From NCBI GenBank assembly GCA_963782555.1, contig CAWAKB010000006.1, positions 62,001 to 126,000 on the forward strand: 64,000 nt of DNA, given 5' to 3'. Each line of letters starts with the position of its first letter. The stretch's first letter is position 1. This document shows positions 1-8,167 of the stretch, piece by piece. A program made the translations under genes and the position numbers. The stretch is from Hyphomicrobium_A sp963782555. Its GTDB lineage: Bacteria; Pseudomonadota; Alphaproteobacteria; Rhizobiales; Hyphomicrobiaceae. The notes under the pieces were generated by a model that did not search any database, had not been told where the DNA came from, and saw only the letters and a program-made list of their open reading frames with translations.

Positions 1-430
1 GCTTGCCGCGCTCCAGAACGCGCGCGGCCTCCACCTCGGGGCTCACCCCGTCCTTGGGCTGGAAGCGGCGCAGCACCGCCTTGACGCGCTCCACGACGAG
101 ACGCTGCGAGAACGGCTTGGAGACGTAGTCGTCGGCGCCCATCTTGAGGCCGAACAACTCGTCGATCTCCTCGTCCTTGGAGGTGAGGAAGATCACCGGC
201 ATGTCCGACTGCTGGCGCACGCGGCGCAACAGCTCCATGCCGTCCATGCGCGGCATCTTGATATCGAAGATTCCCAGATCGGCCGGGTCCTCGCTCAAGG
301 CCTCAAGAGCGGAGGCGCCATCGTTATAGGTGCGCACCCGGTAGCCCTCGGCCTCCAGCGCCATGCGCAGCGAGGTGAGAATGTTGCGCTCGTCGTCGAC
401 AAGCGCGATCGTGCTCTTTTCTTTCATCAT
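1..430 (-). CDS. chvI: Response regulator ChvI, N-terminal 143 residues (runs off left edge)
   Basis: OmpR-family response regulator, the cytoplasmic partner of the ChvG/ExoS sensor kinase that controls envelope, exopolysaccharide and acid responses in Rhizobiales. The whole receiver domain is visible: acidic pair D12/D13, phospho-acceptor D56 in FDIKMPRMDG, T83 in FLTSKDEEID and K105 in YVSKPFSQR. The run LTSKDEEIDELFGLKMGADD is characteristic of ChvI. The winged-helix DNA-binding domain lies outside the window. Two tandem ATG codons (430 and 427) could start it; the first is used. It is divergent from the HugZ-like gene at 566, so the 135 bp between them should hold both promoters. The sensor kinase would be expected further left. 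Confidence 0.9.
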   Translation of the reverse strand, partial: MMKEKSTIALVDDERNILTSLRMALEAEGYRVRTYNDGASALEALSEDPADLGIFDIKMPRMDGMELLRRVRQQSDMPVIFLTSKDEEIDELFGLKMGADDYVSKPFSQRLVVERVKAVLRRFQPKDGVSPEVEAARVLERGK

Positions 431-565
431 GTCCCGACCCTGCGGCAGAAAACCACCCTGCCGCGCTTTATGGCTCCAAGGTGTATCAATTGTGGCGAAG
501 CCAATTTCGTGATCTTTGTCTGAACCTTAACTGAACAAGGCCGAACCGGATAGCAGGCGAGACGC

Positions 566-1318
566 ATGGGCAGCCAAGAGGGCGAGAAAGACAGGTCTTT
601 TTCGCAAGTTAAGGAAACCGCCGGGATTGCCCGGGGCCTGGTACGCGGCGCGCTCAAGGGCGCGCTCGCAACTGTGCACAAAGGCTTAGGCCATCCCTAC
701 GCCTCGCTGGTGCTCACGGCAACCGACTCGGACGGTTCTCCCGTGTTCCTCATCTCCAAGCTTGCCGTCCATACGCAGAATCTTGCCGCCGATCCGCGCG
801 CGAGCCTGCTCATCGATGCAACCGGCACCGAGAAAGATCCCATGGAAGGCGCGCGCCTCACGCTGATCGGCGAGGTGCGGCCGGCAACCAGCGCCACCGC
901 GCGGGGCCGTTTTCTTGCGCGCCATCCGGCGGCCGCGGGCTATGCCGACTTTCCCGACTTCGGGTTCTTCGCGCTCGCTGTGCAAAGTGCGCATTACATC
1001 GGCGGCTTCGGCAAGATCATCGACTTGGCCGCCGACGATCTCCTGCTCTCGCTTAAGGACGCGGAGGGCTTGGCGGCAAGCGAGCCTGACATCGTGTCGC
1101 ACATGAACGCCGACCACGCCGATGCGGTCGAGCTTTATGCGACCAAGCTTCTGGGTGCTGCGTCCGGCGCCTGGCGCATGACGGGCATCGATCCGGAGGG
1201 CTGCGATCTGGTCTTGGGCGCACGCGCGCTGCGGCTCACCTTCGAGGAGCGCATCACGGACGCCACTGCGGCGCGCAAGGAGCTCGTCCGCCTCGTCGGC
1301 GTTGCCCGCGCCGCCTGA
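566..1318 (+). CDS. HugZ-like FMN-binding split-barrel protein with DUF2470 domain
   Basis: 250 aa. Residues about 25-150 form a pyridoxamine 5'-phosphate oxidase-like split barrel; residues about 165-245 form a DUF2470 domain with the marker SHMNADHADA at 178-187. This architecture is that of the HugZ/HutZ haem-utilisation family and of uncharacterised flavin reductase-like proteins. No signal peptide, so cytoplasmic. It is distinct from the genuine pdxH at 18078. No haem uptake genes adjoin it, so a haem role is only inferred from family membership. Confidence 0.85.
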   Translation: MGSQEGEKDRSFSQVKETAGIARGLVRGALKGALATVHKGLGHPYASLVLTATDSDGSPVFLISKLAVHTQNLAADPRASLLIDATGTEKDPMEGARLTLIGEVRPATSATARGRFLARHPAAAGYADFPDFGFFALAVQSAHYIGGFGKIIDLAADDLLLSLKDAEGLAASEPDIVSHMNADHADAVELYATKLLGAASGAWRMTGIDPEGCDLVLGARALRLTFEERITDATAARKELVRLVGVARAA

Positions 1319-1395
1319 GTGAGGGGTTGCGAGGCTGACCTTGGGCGCCATCATCCTTTAAAATCCTGAGGTGTCAGCCTGAGCCCCGGCAGCTG

Positions 1396-1440
1396 CGGGC
1401 GTCGTGGCGCAGCCACGCTTCGCATGGACGGCGGCAATCC
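1396..1440. repeat. Degenerate copy of palindromic intergenic repeat
   Basis: Contains GTCGTGGCGCAGCCACGCTT followed by CGCATGGACGGCGG. The same words recur at 7213-7300 and 7456-7513. It lies in the short gap between the HugZ-like gene and the lipoprotein gene. Confidence 0.5.
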
Positions 1441-1517
1441 GCACAGCTTTCAACGCGTGCCGCTTGTGAAGACGCGCGCCGCGGCCTAGCTTCCCGCAGC
1501 CTTGCTGGGAGAGGGCC

Positions 1518-1868
1518 ATGCGCGCTCGTATCGTCATTGCGTCGATCTGCTTGAGCGTGGCCGGCTGCGGGCCCTCCAATAAGATTGAGCCGATTTATAT
1601 CTCTCCCGACCAATACCAGTCCTTGAGCTGCGATGAGATCGCAGGCGAGGCGCGGCGCGTTGCGTTCAGTGCCGCAGCGGTCGCTGGTGCTCCTGCCGCC
1701 AGCGCCGAACCAGGCGACAAGGTGATCGTCTGGCCGGCACTGACTTCTGCCAAGACCGGCAACGAGACGGCGTCCGCACTGGGCCGGCTCAAGGGCGAGT
1801 TCGACGCCCTCGTCCTTACCGCAACTCAGAAGAACTGTGGGCTTCAGTTCCAGCAGGCCGGCGCCTAG
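1518..1868 (+). CDS. Small putative lipoprotein
   Basis: 116 aa. A short signal peptide ends in the lipobox LSVAGC (Cys17), so the protein is probably lipid-anchored in the envelope. Only two other cysteines are seen, in LSCDEIAGEARR and QKNCGLQFQ. The middle is Ala-rich and may be helical. A GGGAGAGGGCC stretch before the ATG is a good ribosome-binding site. I do not recognise a named family. It stands alone, convergent with pyrE. Confidence 0.7.
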   Translation: MRARIVIASICLSVAGCGPSNKIEPIYISPDQYQSLSCDEIAGEARRVAFSAAAVAGAPAASAEPGDKVIVWPALTSAKTGNETASALGRLKGEFDALVLTATQKNCGLQFQQAGA

Positions 1869-1913
1869 GCGGCGCGCGCGTGCCCTCCGTGATGAGCGCC
1901 GCCGCTTTGCGGT

Positions 1914-2480
1914 TTATTTGAAATCCTGAAGCGTCAGGATCGGCGTCAGCGTCAGCCCGGCCTTGCTGAACGCTTCGGCGGCGCCTTCCTGGCGGTCGAC
2001 CACCGTCACCACGCCCACCACCTCCGCGCCCTCGGCGCGCACGGCGTCGGCCGCCTTGATGGCCGAGCCGCCCGTCGTCGTCACGTCCTCGACGATGACG
2101 ACGCGTTTGCCCTTTAAGCTGTCACCCTCCGGCAGCCCCTCGATCAGGCTCTGGGTGCCGTGCTCTTTCGCCTGCTTGCGCACAAAAAACGCATTGATCG
2201 GCCGCCCCGCGCCGTGGCTCACGGCCGCCACCGCCGACGCGACTGGCACCGCGCCCATCTCCAGCCCGCCGATCAGGTCGGCGCCCGTGCCCTCGATCGC
2301 CTGCAGAATCAGCGTGGCGATGAGGTGCGCGCCTTCGGCATCCAGCATCGTCGGCTTCATGTTGAAGTAGTAGGTGGAGGTGCGGCCCGAGGCGAGCTTG
2401 AACGCCTTGCCCGACCGGAACGAGCGGGTCTTGATGATGGCGATCAACCGCTCGCGCGCGCGCCCCGTCTCGTCCGCCAT
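1914..2480 (-). CDS. pyrE: Orotate phosphoribosyltransferase
   Basis: 188 aa from the ATG at 2480 (MADETGRAR), preceded by GGGAG about 8 nt upstream; the longer open frame to 2642 reads into non-homologous sequence and would cross the start of the opposite glycosyltransferase. The enzyme joins orotate to PRPP to make OMP in pyrimidine synthesis. The PRPP-binding loop is VVIVEDVTTTGGSA, and the catalytic flexible loop is FFVRKQAKEHG. Length and motifs match the bacterial family. It is transcribed away from the divergent glycosyltransferase, with a 106 bp gap. Confidence 0.96.
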   Translation of the reverse strand: MADETGRARERLIAIIKTRSFRSGKAFKLASGRTSTYYFNMKPTMLDAEGAHLIATLILQAIEGTGADLIGGLEMGAVPVASAVAAVSHGAGRPINAFFVRKQAKEHGTQSLIEGLPEGDSLKGKRVVIVEDVTTTGGSAIKAADAVRAEGAEVVGVVTVVDRQEGAAEAFSKAGLTLTPILTLQDFK

Positions 2481-2586
2481 CGTCAAAATCTCCCGCGTTG
2501 GCCCCGTTGCGCAATCGCTTAACTTCGCTATCAGTGTCAAGCCCGCGCGGGGACCGCGCTGCAAGGGACCGACACGAGCGCACCCC

Positions 2587-4365
2587 ATGGCCCGTCTTTC
2601 GCTCAAGCTCGAACGGCTCGAATGCCCCTGTCGCTGCGCCATCGACCGGGTCGCCGCGCGCCCCCGGCTCGCCGCCGCGGTGCTCGTCGGCTTGGCCTTG
2701 CTCTGCTACCTGCCGGGCGTTCTGGCGCTGCCGCCGGTCGACCGCACCGAGGTCGTTTACGCCCAATCCAGCCGGGACATGCTGAAGCGCCACGATCTCT
2801 TGGACGCCAAATTCCAGGGTGAGCGCTACGCCTTTCGCCCCATCGGCATCTACTGGCTGCAGATGGGCGCGGGGGCGCTGCTGGGCAAAGACGCGCGCGG
2901 CGCCATTGCCACCTACCGGCTGCCGTCGCTGCTGGGCGGCATCCTCGCGGTGCTTGCCATATGGTGGCTGCTGCGCCCGCCGCTTGGCAACCGCGGGGCG
3001 CTGATCGCCGCCGGCCTCTTTGCGGTCACGCCTATCGTGGCGCTGCAGGCCTCGCTCGCCATTCCCGAAGGGCCGCTGCTCGTCGCCGCGGCGGTGGCGC
3101 AGCTGGCGCTCCTGCGCCTTTATTGCGGGCCCGATCCCAAGCACGAACGGGGCTTTGCGCTGCTGTTCTGGGCGGCGCAGGGCTTCGCCATCCTGCTCAA
3201 TGCGCTCGCGGTGCCGATCCTGTCGCTGTCGACGGTCATCGCGCTTTTCATCTGCGACCGCCGCCTCGGCTGGCTGAAGCGCCTGCACACGCTCTCCGGC
3301 GTGCCGTTGATGCTGGTGATCGCCGCCCCGTGGCTTCTGGTGCGCGCGCATTTCGACGGGGGCGTTCCGTTTTCAACGCTCACTTTCCCGGAGCTGTTGC
3401 GCGCGCTCGGCGGCGCCCAGGATATGAAATGGAAGGCTGCGCCGCTCACCTTCACGGGTGCCTTTGTCCTCGGCTTCCTGCCGGGCGCACTCCTCCTGGT
3501 CCCCGCGCTCAAGGGCCTGTGGCAGGGCCGCGCCGCCGCCCTGCAGCGCTTCCTCTTTTGCTGGCTCGTGGGCTACCTCGCGTACCTGGAGCTGATCGCC
3601 TCCAAGCCCGCGCTCTATACGGTGCAGGCGCTGTTTCCAGCCGCTGCGGCCGCTGTCGTGCTGTCGTTGCAAGGCGAGGGAAAGCTCGCGCTACCCGACT
3701 ACATGCTGCGGCTGCCGGCGTGGCTCGTCGCGCCCGGGATGGCGGCGCTGTTCGCGGGCGTTTTCTGGCTCGCCGGCACCGTGCCCGGTGTCGGCCTCGT
3801 GCTCGGTGCGCTGCTCGTCACGGCGGTGTTCACGCTGGCCGCGCAAGCGGCGCGCGAGCGGCTCGCGGCCGCTTGGGTGCTAACGAGCATCATCGGCTTT
3901 GCGCTGTTTCTGGCCTTCACCTTCGGCGCGCTGCTTCCGCACTTGAGGAAGGGCTGGCCGGCAACGCGCATCGCCGAGGCCATCGCGCCGCTGGAGCATT
4001 GCGTCGTCGGCCCGGTCGGCATCGTCGGCTATCGCGAGCCGAGCAGCGTGTTCTTGCTCGGCCGCCAGTCCGCGGTGACCCCCGGCACCGCCGCCGACCG
4101 CATCTCGGGCGGCGAGGACGGCATCGTTGTGGTCGAGGACCGCTGGCATGGCGACCTGGTGCAGGCGCTGCAAAACCGCCATGCCGAAGTCCCGGAGCCG
4201 AACGGCTGTGTTCAGGCCTTCAACGTGATGCGCGGCTGCCCGCTGTCGTTCTCGATCTACATTACCGGCGCGCAGCGGCTCGACCCCGAGTGCAAGATCC
4301 CCCCGCGCTTTGCCTGCAAGCGCCACCCTCAGTCGCCGGCTGCCGCCTCCGCCCGCTGCCGCTGA
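2587..4365 (+). CDS. Polytopic glycosyltransferase, GT39/ArnT-like
   Basis: 592 aa from the ATG at 2587. An N-terminal TM helix (about residues 30-48) is followed by a luminal acidic motif, DRTEVVYAQSSRDML, in the place where ArnT/PMT-family enzymes carry D-E-x-R-Y. About ten further hydrophobic segments extend to about residue 450, and a soluble C-terminal domain follows. Such enzymes move a sugar from a polyprenyl-phosphate donor to lipid A, protein or another envelope acceptor on the periplasmic face. The acceptor cannot be read from sequence. The first arginine in the motif (DRTE rather than DEA) is atypical. Confidence 0.75.
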   Translation: MARLSLKLERLECPCRCAIDRVAARPRLAAAVLVGLALLCYLPGVLALPPVDRTEVVYAQSSRDMLKRHDLLDAKFQGERYAFRPIGIYWLQMGAGALLGKDARGAIATYRLPSLLGGILAVLAIWWLLRPPLGNRGALIAAGLFAVTPIVALQASLAIPEGPLLVAAAVAQLALLRLYCGPDPKHERGFALLFWAAQGFAILLNALAVPILSLSTVIALFICDRRLGWLKRLHTLSGVPLMLVIAAPWLLVRAHFDGGVPFSTLTFPELLRALGGAQDMKWKAAPLTFTGAFVLGFLPGALLLVPALKGLWQGRAAALQRFLFCWLVGYLAYLELIASKPALYTVQALFPAAAAAVVLSLQGEGKLALPDYMLRLPAWLVAPGMAALFAGVFWLAGTVPGVGLVLGALLVTAVFTLAAQAARERLAAAWVLTSIIGFALFLAFTFGALLPHLRKGWPATRIAEAIAPLEHCVVGPVGIVGYREPSSVFLLGRQSAVTPGTAADRISGGEDGIVVVEDRWHGDLVQALQNRHAEVPEPNGCVQAFNVMRGCPLSFSIYITGAQRLDPECKIPPRFACKRHPQSPAAASARCR

Positions 4366-4510
4366 ATTCCCTCTCCTCGCACCAGGGAGAAGGAGCCGTC
4401 GCTTGTGAGCGGGGCCATATGTAAGCTATGCCGGCGGCAACGCCCCCTTAAGCCAAGCTCCACAGTCTAAGGCCCCACGATCCCCGATCGAGCCCGCGAG
4501 GATGCCCCCA

Positions 4511-5191
4511 ATGACCGACATGGCCGAGCCCCAATTCGATCCCGAGAACCCGCCCGCGCTTCAAACCGCGCAATTCTACAACGCCCCCGAGGCCCCGACG
4601 CTCGAAGGCCTCAAGGGCAAGGTCGTGGTGCTGGTCGGCTTCCAGATGCTGTGCCCCGGCTCGCTGCGCCATGCGCTGCCGCAGGCCGAGCGGCTCGCGC
4701 GCACCTTCAGAAGCGACGAGGTCGCCGTCGTCGGCCTGCACATGGTGTTTGAAAACCACAAGGACATGACGCCCTCGCTGCTCGAGCCGTTCCTGAAGTC
4801 GGAGCGCATCTCCATCCCCGTCGTGGTCGATCAGCCGAACGGCTCCGGTATCCCCAAGACCATGCAGGCCTACGCCATGCAGGGCACGCCGACGCTGCTG
4901 CTGTTCGACCGCCAGGGGCGCCTTCGCCGCCACTACCTCGGCGCCGTCGACGACGTGCGGCTCGGCGCCGAGATCATGGCGCTCGCCATGGAGGAGCCGA
5001 AGTCGCCGCGCGAGGTGTCGCTGGCGATCGAGCGGCGGCTGGCGGCGACGCTGGTCGATCCCGAGCCGCATCACCACCATCACCACGACGGCGAGTGCTG
5101 TGGCGGCCATGACCATGATCATGACCATGCGCACGATCACGATCACGATCACGCGCACGAGCACGGCCCCGGCTGCGACCACAAGCACTGA
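4511..5191 (+). CDS. Thioredoxin-fold (redoxin) protein with His-rich metal-binding tail
   Basis: 226 aa from the second ATG, which sits 9 nt after a GAGG; an ATG at 4502 abuts that site and is less likely. Residues about 30-180 form an AhpC/TlpA-like thioredoxin fold, with GTPTLLLFDRQGRLRRHYLG as the cis-Pro strand region. The redox site is MLCPGSLRH: the first Cys is kept but the usual second Cys of CPxC is Ser, so it looks monothiol. The last 42 residues or so hold about 18 His, including six in a row, mixed with Asp and three Cys, suggesting binding of Zn, Ni, Cu or Co. No signal peptide is visible. Confidence 0.8.
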   Translation: MTDMAEPQFDPENPPALQTAQFYNAPEAPTLEGLKGKVVVLVGFQMLCPGSLRHALPQAERLARTFRSDEVAVVGLHMVFENHKDMTPSLLEPFLKSERISIPVVVDQPNGSGIPKTMQAYAMQGTPTLLLFDRQGRLRRHYLGAVDDVRLGAEIMALAMEEPKSPREVSLAIERRLAATLVDPEPHHHHHHDGECCGGHDHDHDHAHDHDHDHAHEHGPGCDHKH

Positions 5192-5254
5192 CGCGTTCGA
5201 CGGGTGTCTGACCCTCAGAGACCCGTCCCCGCCCTCACCAAAAGCAGCTGCTGA

Positions 5255-5355
5255 AGCTTGCGTGGGTCCCGCCCTTCGGCGGGATGACGGTGGAACATGC
5301 GGATAGCGCGCGCCCACCCCTCACGTCATTCCGGCGTAGGCCCGAACCCACGCCA
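5255..5355. repeat. REP-like palindromic repeat pair
   Basis: A hairpin CCCGCC-CTTC-GGCGGG at 5268-5283 lies within GCGTGGGTCCCG...GGGATGACGG. About 50 bp on is the inverted word CGTCATTCCGGCGTAGGCCC...ACCCACGC. The same words surround the hairpins at 7157-7174 and 7398-7417. Confidence 0.6.
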
Positions 5356-5495
5356 GTCTCCGCGATCGCGACGTCAGCGGCGGATTGCGAAGGCTGCAGC
5401 TGGCGCGGTCTTCATCCCGCCCCCCAAATCGCGCCATGGTGACCCCTACAAGTCGAGTGTCATGGCGTCCCATGCCTCGAAACAGGGAGCGAGCC

Positions 5496-6446
5496 ATGGT
5501 CGAGCGCGTCGGCAACGGCAGGGACCGGCCCGAGGAGGCCCCGCGCGCCAAATCGCGCGCTCCCGCCAAGTCCGCCAAGTCCCGTCACAAGGCCGGCTTC
5601 GACAAGAAGACCATCGCGCTCGTCTACGACTTCGACGGCACGCTCTCGCCCCGCCCCATGCAGGACTACGCCTTCCTGCCGCAGATCGGCGAGGACGCCG
5701 CCGCCTTCTGGAGGGAGTCCAACAAGCTCGCCAAGGAGCAGGGCGCCGACGGCCTCATCACCTACATGCACCTCCTCTACAAGAAGGCCAAAGCCAAAGG
5801 CGTGCGCATCGACCGCGGCGACCTCGTCAAGCAGGGTAAGAATGTTGAGCTCTACGCCGGCGTCGAGGCGTGGTTCGACGCCATCGCCGACTACATCAAG
5901 CTGCGCTCCGAGTCGCACGGCGTCTCGCTGCGCCACTACCTCATCTCGTCGGGCCTCACCGAGATCATCGAGGGCACGACGATCTACAAGCGCTTCCACA
6001 ACGTCTACGCCTCCGAGTACTGGTTCGAGGCCTACGAGCTGCCGTTCCCCAAGCGCGTCATCACCGACACCGGCAAGACCCAGTACCTGTTCCGCATCAA
6101 CAAGGGCGTGGAGGACCTGGGCGACAGCATCAACCAGCACATGCCGGAGGCGCAGCGCCCCATTCCCTTTTCCAATATGATCTATTTCGGCGACGGCGAC
6201 ACCGACGTGCCGTCGATGGCGGTGATGCGCAAGAACGGCGGCCATGCGGTCGCTGTGCACCCGCCGGGCAAGGCCAAGCGGAAATGCGTGGAGCTATTCA
6301 AGGCGGGGCGCTGCGATTTCTTTGCCGCCGCCGACTACCGCCGCGGCTCGGAGCTGTTCAAGCGCACGTGTCTGCTCTTGGACCGCATCCTCGCCGACAT
6401 CCGGGTGCAGGAGGAGATGTGGCGGCTTGGGCGGGGGGTGCGGTGA
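5496..6446 (+). CDS. HAD-superfamily phosphatase
   Basis: 316 aa from the ATG at 5496, with AGGGAGC as ribosome-binding site; upstream in-frame codons lie in repeat-rich non-coding sequence. HAD motif I is DFDGTLS (nucleophile and acid Asp), motif II is in YLISSGLTEII, and motif IV is FGDGDTDVPSM. The substrate is unknown; the nearest general class is phosphoserine phosphatase-like HADs. The N-terminal 30 residues are Lys/Ala/Arg-rich. It stands alone, with no apparent operon partners. Confidence 0.8.
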   Translation: MVERVGNGRDRPEEAPRAKSRAPAKSAKSRHKAGFDKKTIALVYDFDGTLSPRPMQDYAFLPQIGEDAAAFWRESNKLAKEQGADGLITYMHLLYKKAKAKGVRIDRGDLVKQGKNVELYAGVEAWFDAIADYIKLRSESHGVSLRHYLISSGLTEIIEGTTIYKRFHNVYASEYWFEAYELPFPKRVITDTGKTQYLFRINKGVEDLGDSINQHMPEAQRPIPFSNMIYFGDGDTDVPSMAVMRKNGGHAVAVHPPGKAKRKCVELFKAGRCDFFAAADYRRGSELFKRTCLLLDRILADIRVQEEMWRLGRGVR

Positions 6447-6495
6447 GGAGCAAATTCTAAGACGTACTGCAGTGCTATAGAATGTTTGGATTGCC

Positions 6496-7134
6496 ATGCG
6501 CCTATTTCATTTCTTGCCGGCGGTTCATGCCCTCGATGACCTGACAAAAAAGCGCGTAAAGATTGCCGAAATCGGCAACTTGAACGACCCCTTTGAGCTG
6601 TGGAGCTGCGATCACCGCGATCCGGCGCAACGCGTCGCGTTTCGGCGATGGAAGCGGGATATGTCGACGCAGTTCGGGATGCTTTGTTTCAGTGCGGGCT
6701 GGGACAGTCCGCTCCTGTGGAGCCACTATGCAGACCGTCACAGAGGAATCTGCCTCGGGTTCGACATTGGAGACGACCATGTGACTCCAGTTAAATATGT
6801 GAAGACGCGCACTCCCATTCGTCCTCCCTTCACAGAGGAGACTATGCGGCGCTTGCTCTTCACAAAATACTCGGGCTGGAGCTACGAGGTTGAATGGCGG
6901 TTATGGTGCCGGTTGGAAGAGCATGCTCCCGATGCGCCAGACAAATATTTTCGAGAGTTCGATAGCGACGTTATCCTTCGAGAGGTGATCGTTGGACCGA
7001 TCTCTGACCTTGCCGAAAGCACGATAAGAGAAGCAGTCCAACACTATTCTCATGCGATCAAAATCCGAAAAGCGCGCTTAGCTTTCAAGTCTTTTCGAGT
7101 GGTAGCAAATCGAAGGGGGTTCAAGATCTCGTAG
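6496..7134 (+). CDS. DUF2971 family protein
   Basis: 212 aa. The family signature CFSAGWDSPLLWSHYADRHR followed by GICLGFDIGDD is clear at about residues 63-97, and an aromatic WSYEVEWRLW motif lies near residue 132. The function of DUF2971 proteins is not established. By eye its base composition is nearer 50 percent GC than the 64-66 percent of its neighbours, with more AT-ending codons, which suggests recent acquisition. It sits alone, followed by a cluster of palindromic repeats. Confidence 0.85.
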   Translation: MRLFHFLPAVHALDDLTKKRVKIAEIGNLNDPFELWSCDHRDPAQRVAFRRWKRDMSTQFGMLCFSAGWDSPLLWSHYADRHRGICLGFDIGDDHVTPVKYVKTRTPIRPPFTEETMRRLLFTKYSGWSYEVEWRLWCRLEEHAPDAPDKYFREFDSDVILREVIVGPISDLAESTIREAVQHYSHAIKIRKARLAFKSFRVVANRRGFKIS

Positions 7135-7147
7135 TTTGTGTTGCAGC

Positions 7148-7515
7148 ATGTCTGGGTTCCCGCCTCCGCGGGAATGACGGTGACGCGTAGGTGACCGCGT
7201 GCCTCCCCGCAACGTCATCCCGGCGTCATGGCGAAGCCATGCTCCGCGTCCGTGCGCAGCACGGCTTCGCCGTGACGACGGCCGGGACCCACGCAAGCTT
7301 CAGCAGACGCTTTTGGTTCTTGAGGGCACTGCCGGCAGCAGCGATGGCGCTCGCGGAGCGAGATGCGCTGCCTTAGTGCGCGCGGCGACTGGCGTGGATC
7401 CCGCTCTACAGCGGGATGACGTCAGTGGGTGGGTGAGCGCCCGCCTCCCCTCAACGTCATCCCCGCGTCATGGCGCAGCCGTGTTTCGCATGGACGGCGG
7501 GGATCCGGGACCCCG
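7148..7515. repeat. Cluster of palindromic intergenic repeats
   Basis: This otherwise gene-free stretch holds at least four related elements. Hairpins are TTCCCGC-CTCC-GCGGGAA at 7157-7174 and ATCCCGCT-CTAC-AGCGGGAT at 7398-7417. Two longer copies run from CGTCATCCCGGCGTCATGGC at 7213 and from CGTCATCCCCGCGTCATGGC at 7456. Shared words are GGGATGACG, TCATGGCG(A/C)AGCC and CGGGACCCACGC. They resemble REP-type elements common between genes in alphaproteobacteria. Confidence 0.65.
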
Positions 7516-7611
7516 GCTCCCACAATTTGCCCGCGCCTACTGCTGACGGCGCCGGCTGCCCATATCTCCTTCGTTGACCCTCCGCCCGATACGTGTGGAA
7601 GGAGACGAAAA

Positions 7612-7890
7612 ATGTTCGCATCGGGAAATTGCACCAAGGTGTTGGCGGTGGCGGCTGCCGTCGTCGCTCCCATGCTCATCGGCACCACAGCGCAAGCCTA
7701 CCGCGGCGTGAAGCCCTACTACTCCGAGAGCTACACTACGCGCGGACCTGCGCGCGGCTACGAGGGCTGGGTCGCACCCGATTACTACTGCTCCTACAAG
7801 CGCTACCCCAACCGTGAATGCGCGACCGACGCGCGCGGCCGCGAGCGCTGCCGTATCGTCAGCTGGCGTCTCGAGCAGACCTGCCAGTAA
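7612..7890 (+). CDS. Small exported protein of unknown function
   Basis: 92 aa from the ATG at 7612, with a strong GGAAGGAG ribosome-binding site. A signal peptide of about 25 residues ends at TTAQA. The mature part is Tyr- and Arg-rich (YRGVKPYYSESY) and has four cysteines (YYCSYK, RECATD, ERCRIV, EQTCQ), which could form two disulfides in the periplasm. I do not recognise a family with confidence. Confidence 0.7.
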   Translation: MFASGNCTKVLAVAAAVVAPMLIGTTAQAYRGVKPYYSESYTTRGPARGYEGWVAPDYYCSYKRYPNRECATDARGRERCRIVSWRLEQTCQ

Positions 7891-7951
7891 CGGAGTGGAT
7901 CCGGGTCTGCGCGAGGTCGAAAATCAACGCCAGGATTTGCAGACGCCGAAG

Positions 7952-8167
7952 TCACTTTTCCGGCGGCGGGATTCCCGCATCGGAAGGCGGCCGCAGGTCC
8001 GTGCTCGGCGTGCCGCCGCTTGTCGCCGGCCCTTTCTGCAACGTCGCAAACAGCGCCGAGAGGACGAAGGCCGCCACCAGCGCCACGGCGATCATCACCG
8101 CGCTAAGCCCGCGCCGCTTGGGCATGTGGGCGAACTCTTGCGGCAGATTGGGATCGTACTCCGTCAT
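7952..8167 (-). CDS. Small single-pass membrane protein
   Basis: 71 aa from the ATG at 8167, with GGAGGGG 5 nt upstream. A charged N-terminus ending in HMPKRRG is followed by one hydrophobic helix (about residues 21-43), then a Pro/Ser/Gly-rich tail, giving an N-in topology by the positive-inside rule. No family recognised. The longer open frame to 8695 crosses the repeat region and is not coding. Confidence 0.6.
   Translation of the reverse strand: MTEYDPNLPQEFAHMPKRRGLSAVMIAVALVAAFVLSALFATLQKGPATSGGTPSTDLRPPSDAGIPPPEK

Noticed and set aside
566..1318. A second pdxH
   Set aside because: It has only the split-barrel fold and carries a DUF2470 domain; the substrate motifs of PdxH are missing and are present in the gene at 18078.
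5068..5095. Six consecutive His residues as a cloning tag
   Set aside because: The His run is followed by a long mixed His/Asp/Cys tail inside a natural gene, so it is a native metal-binding tail.
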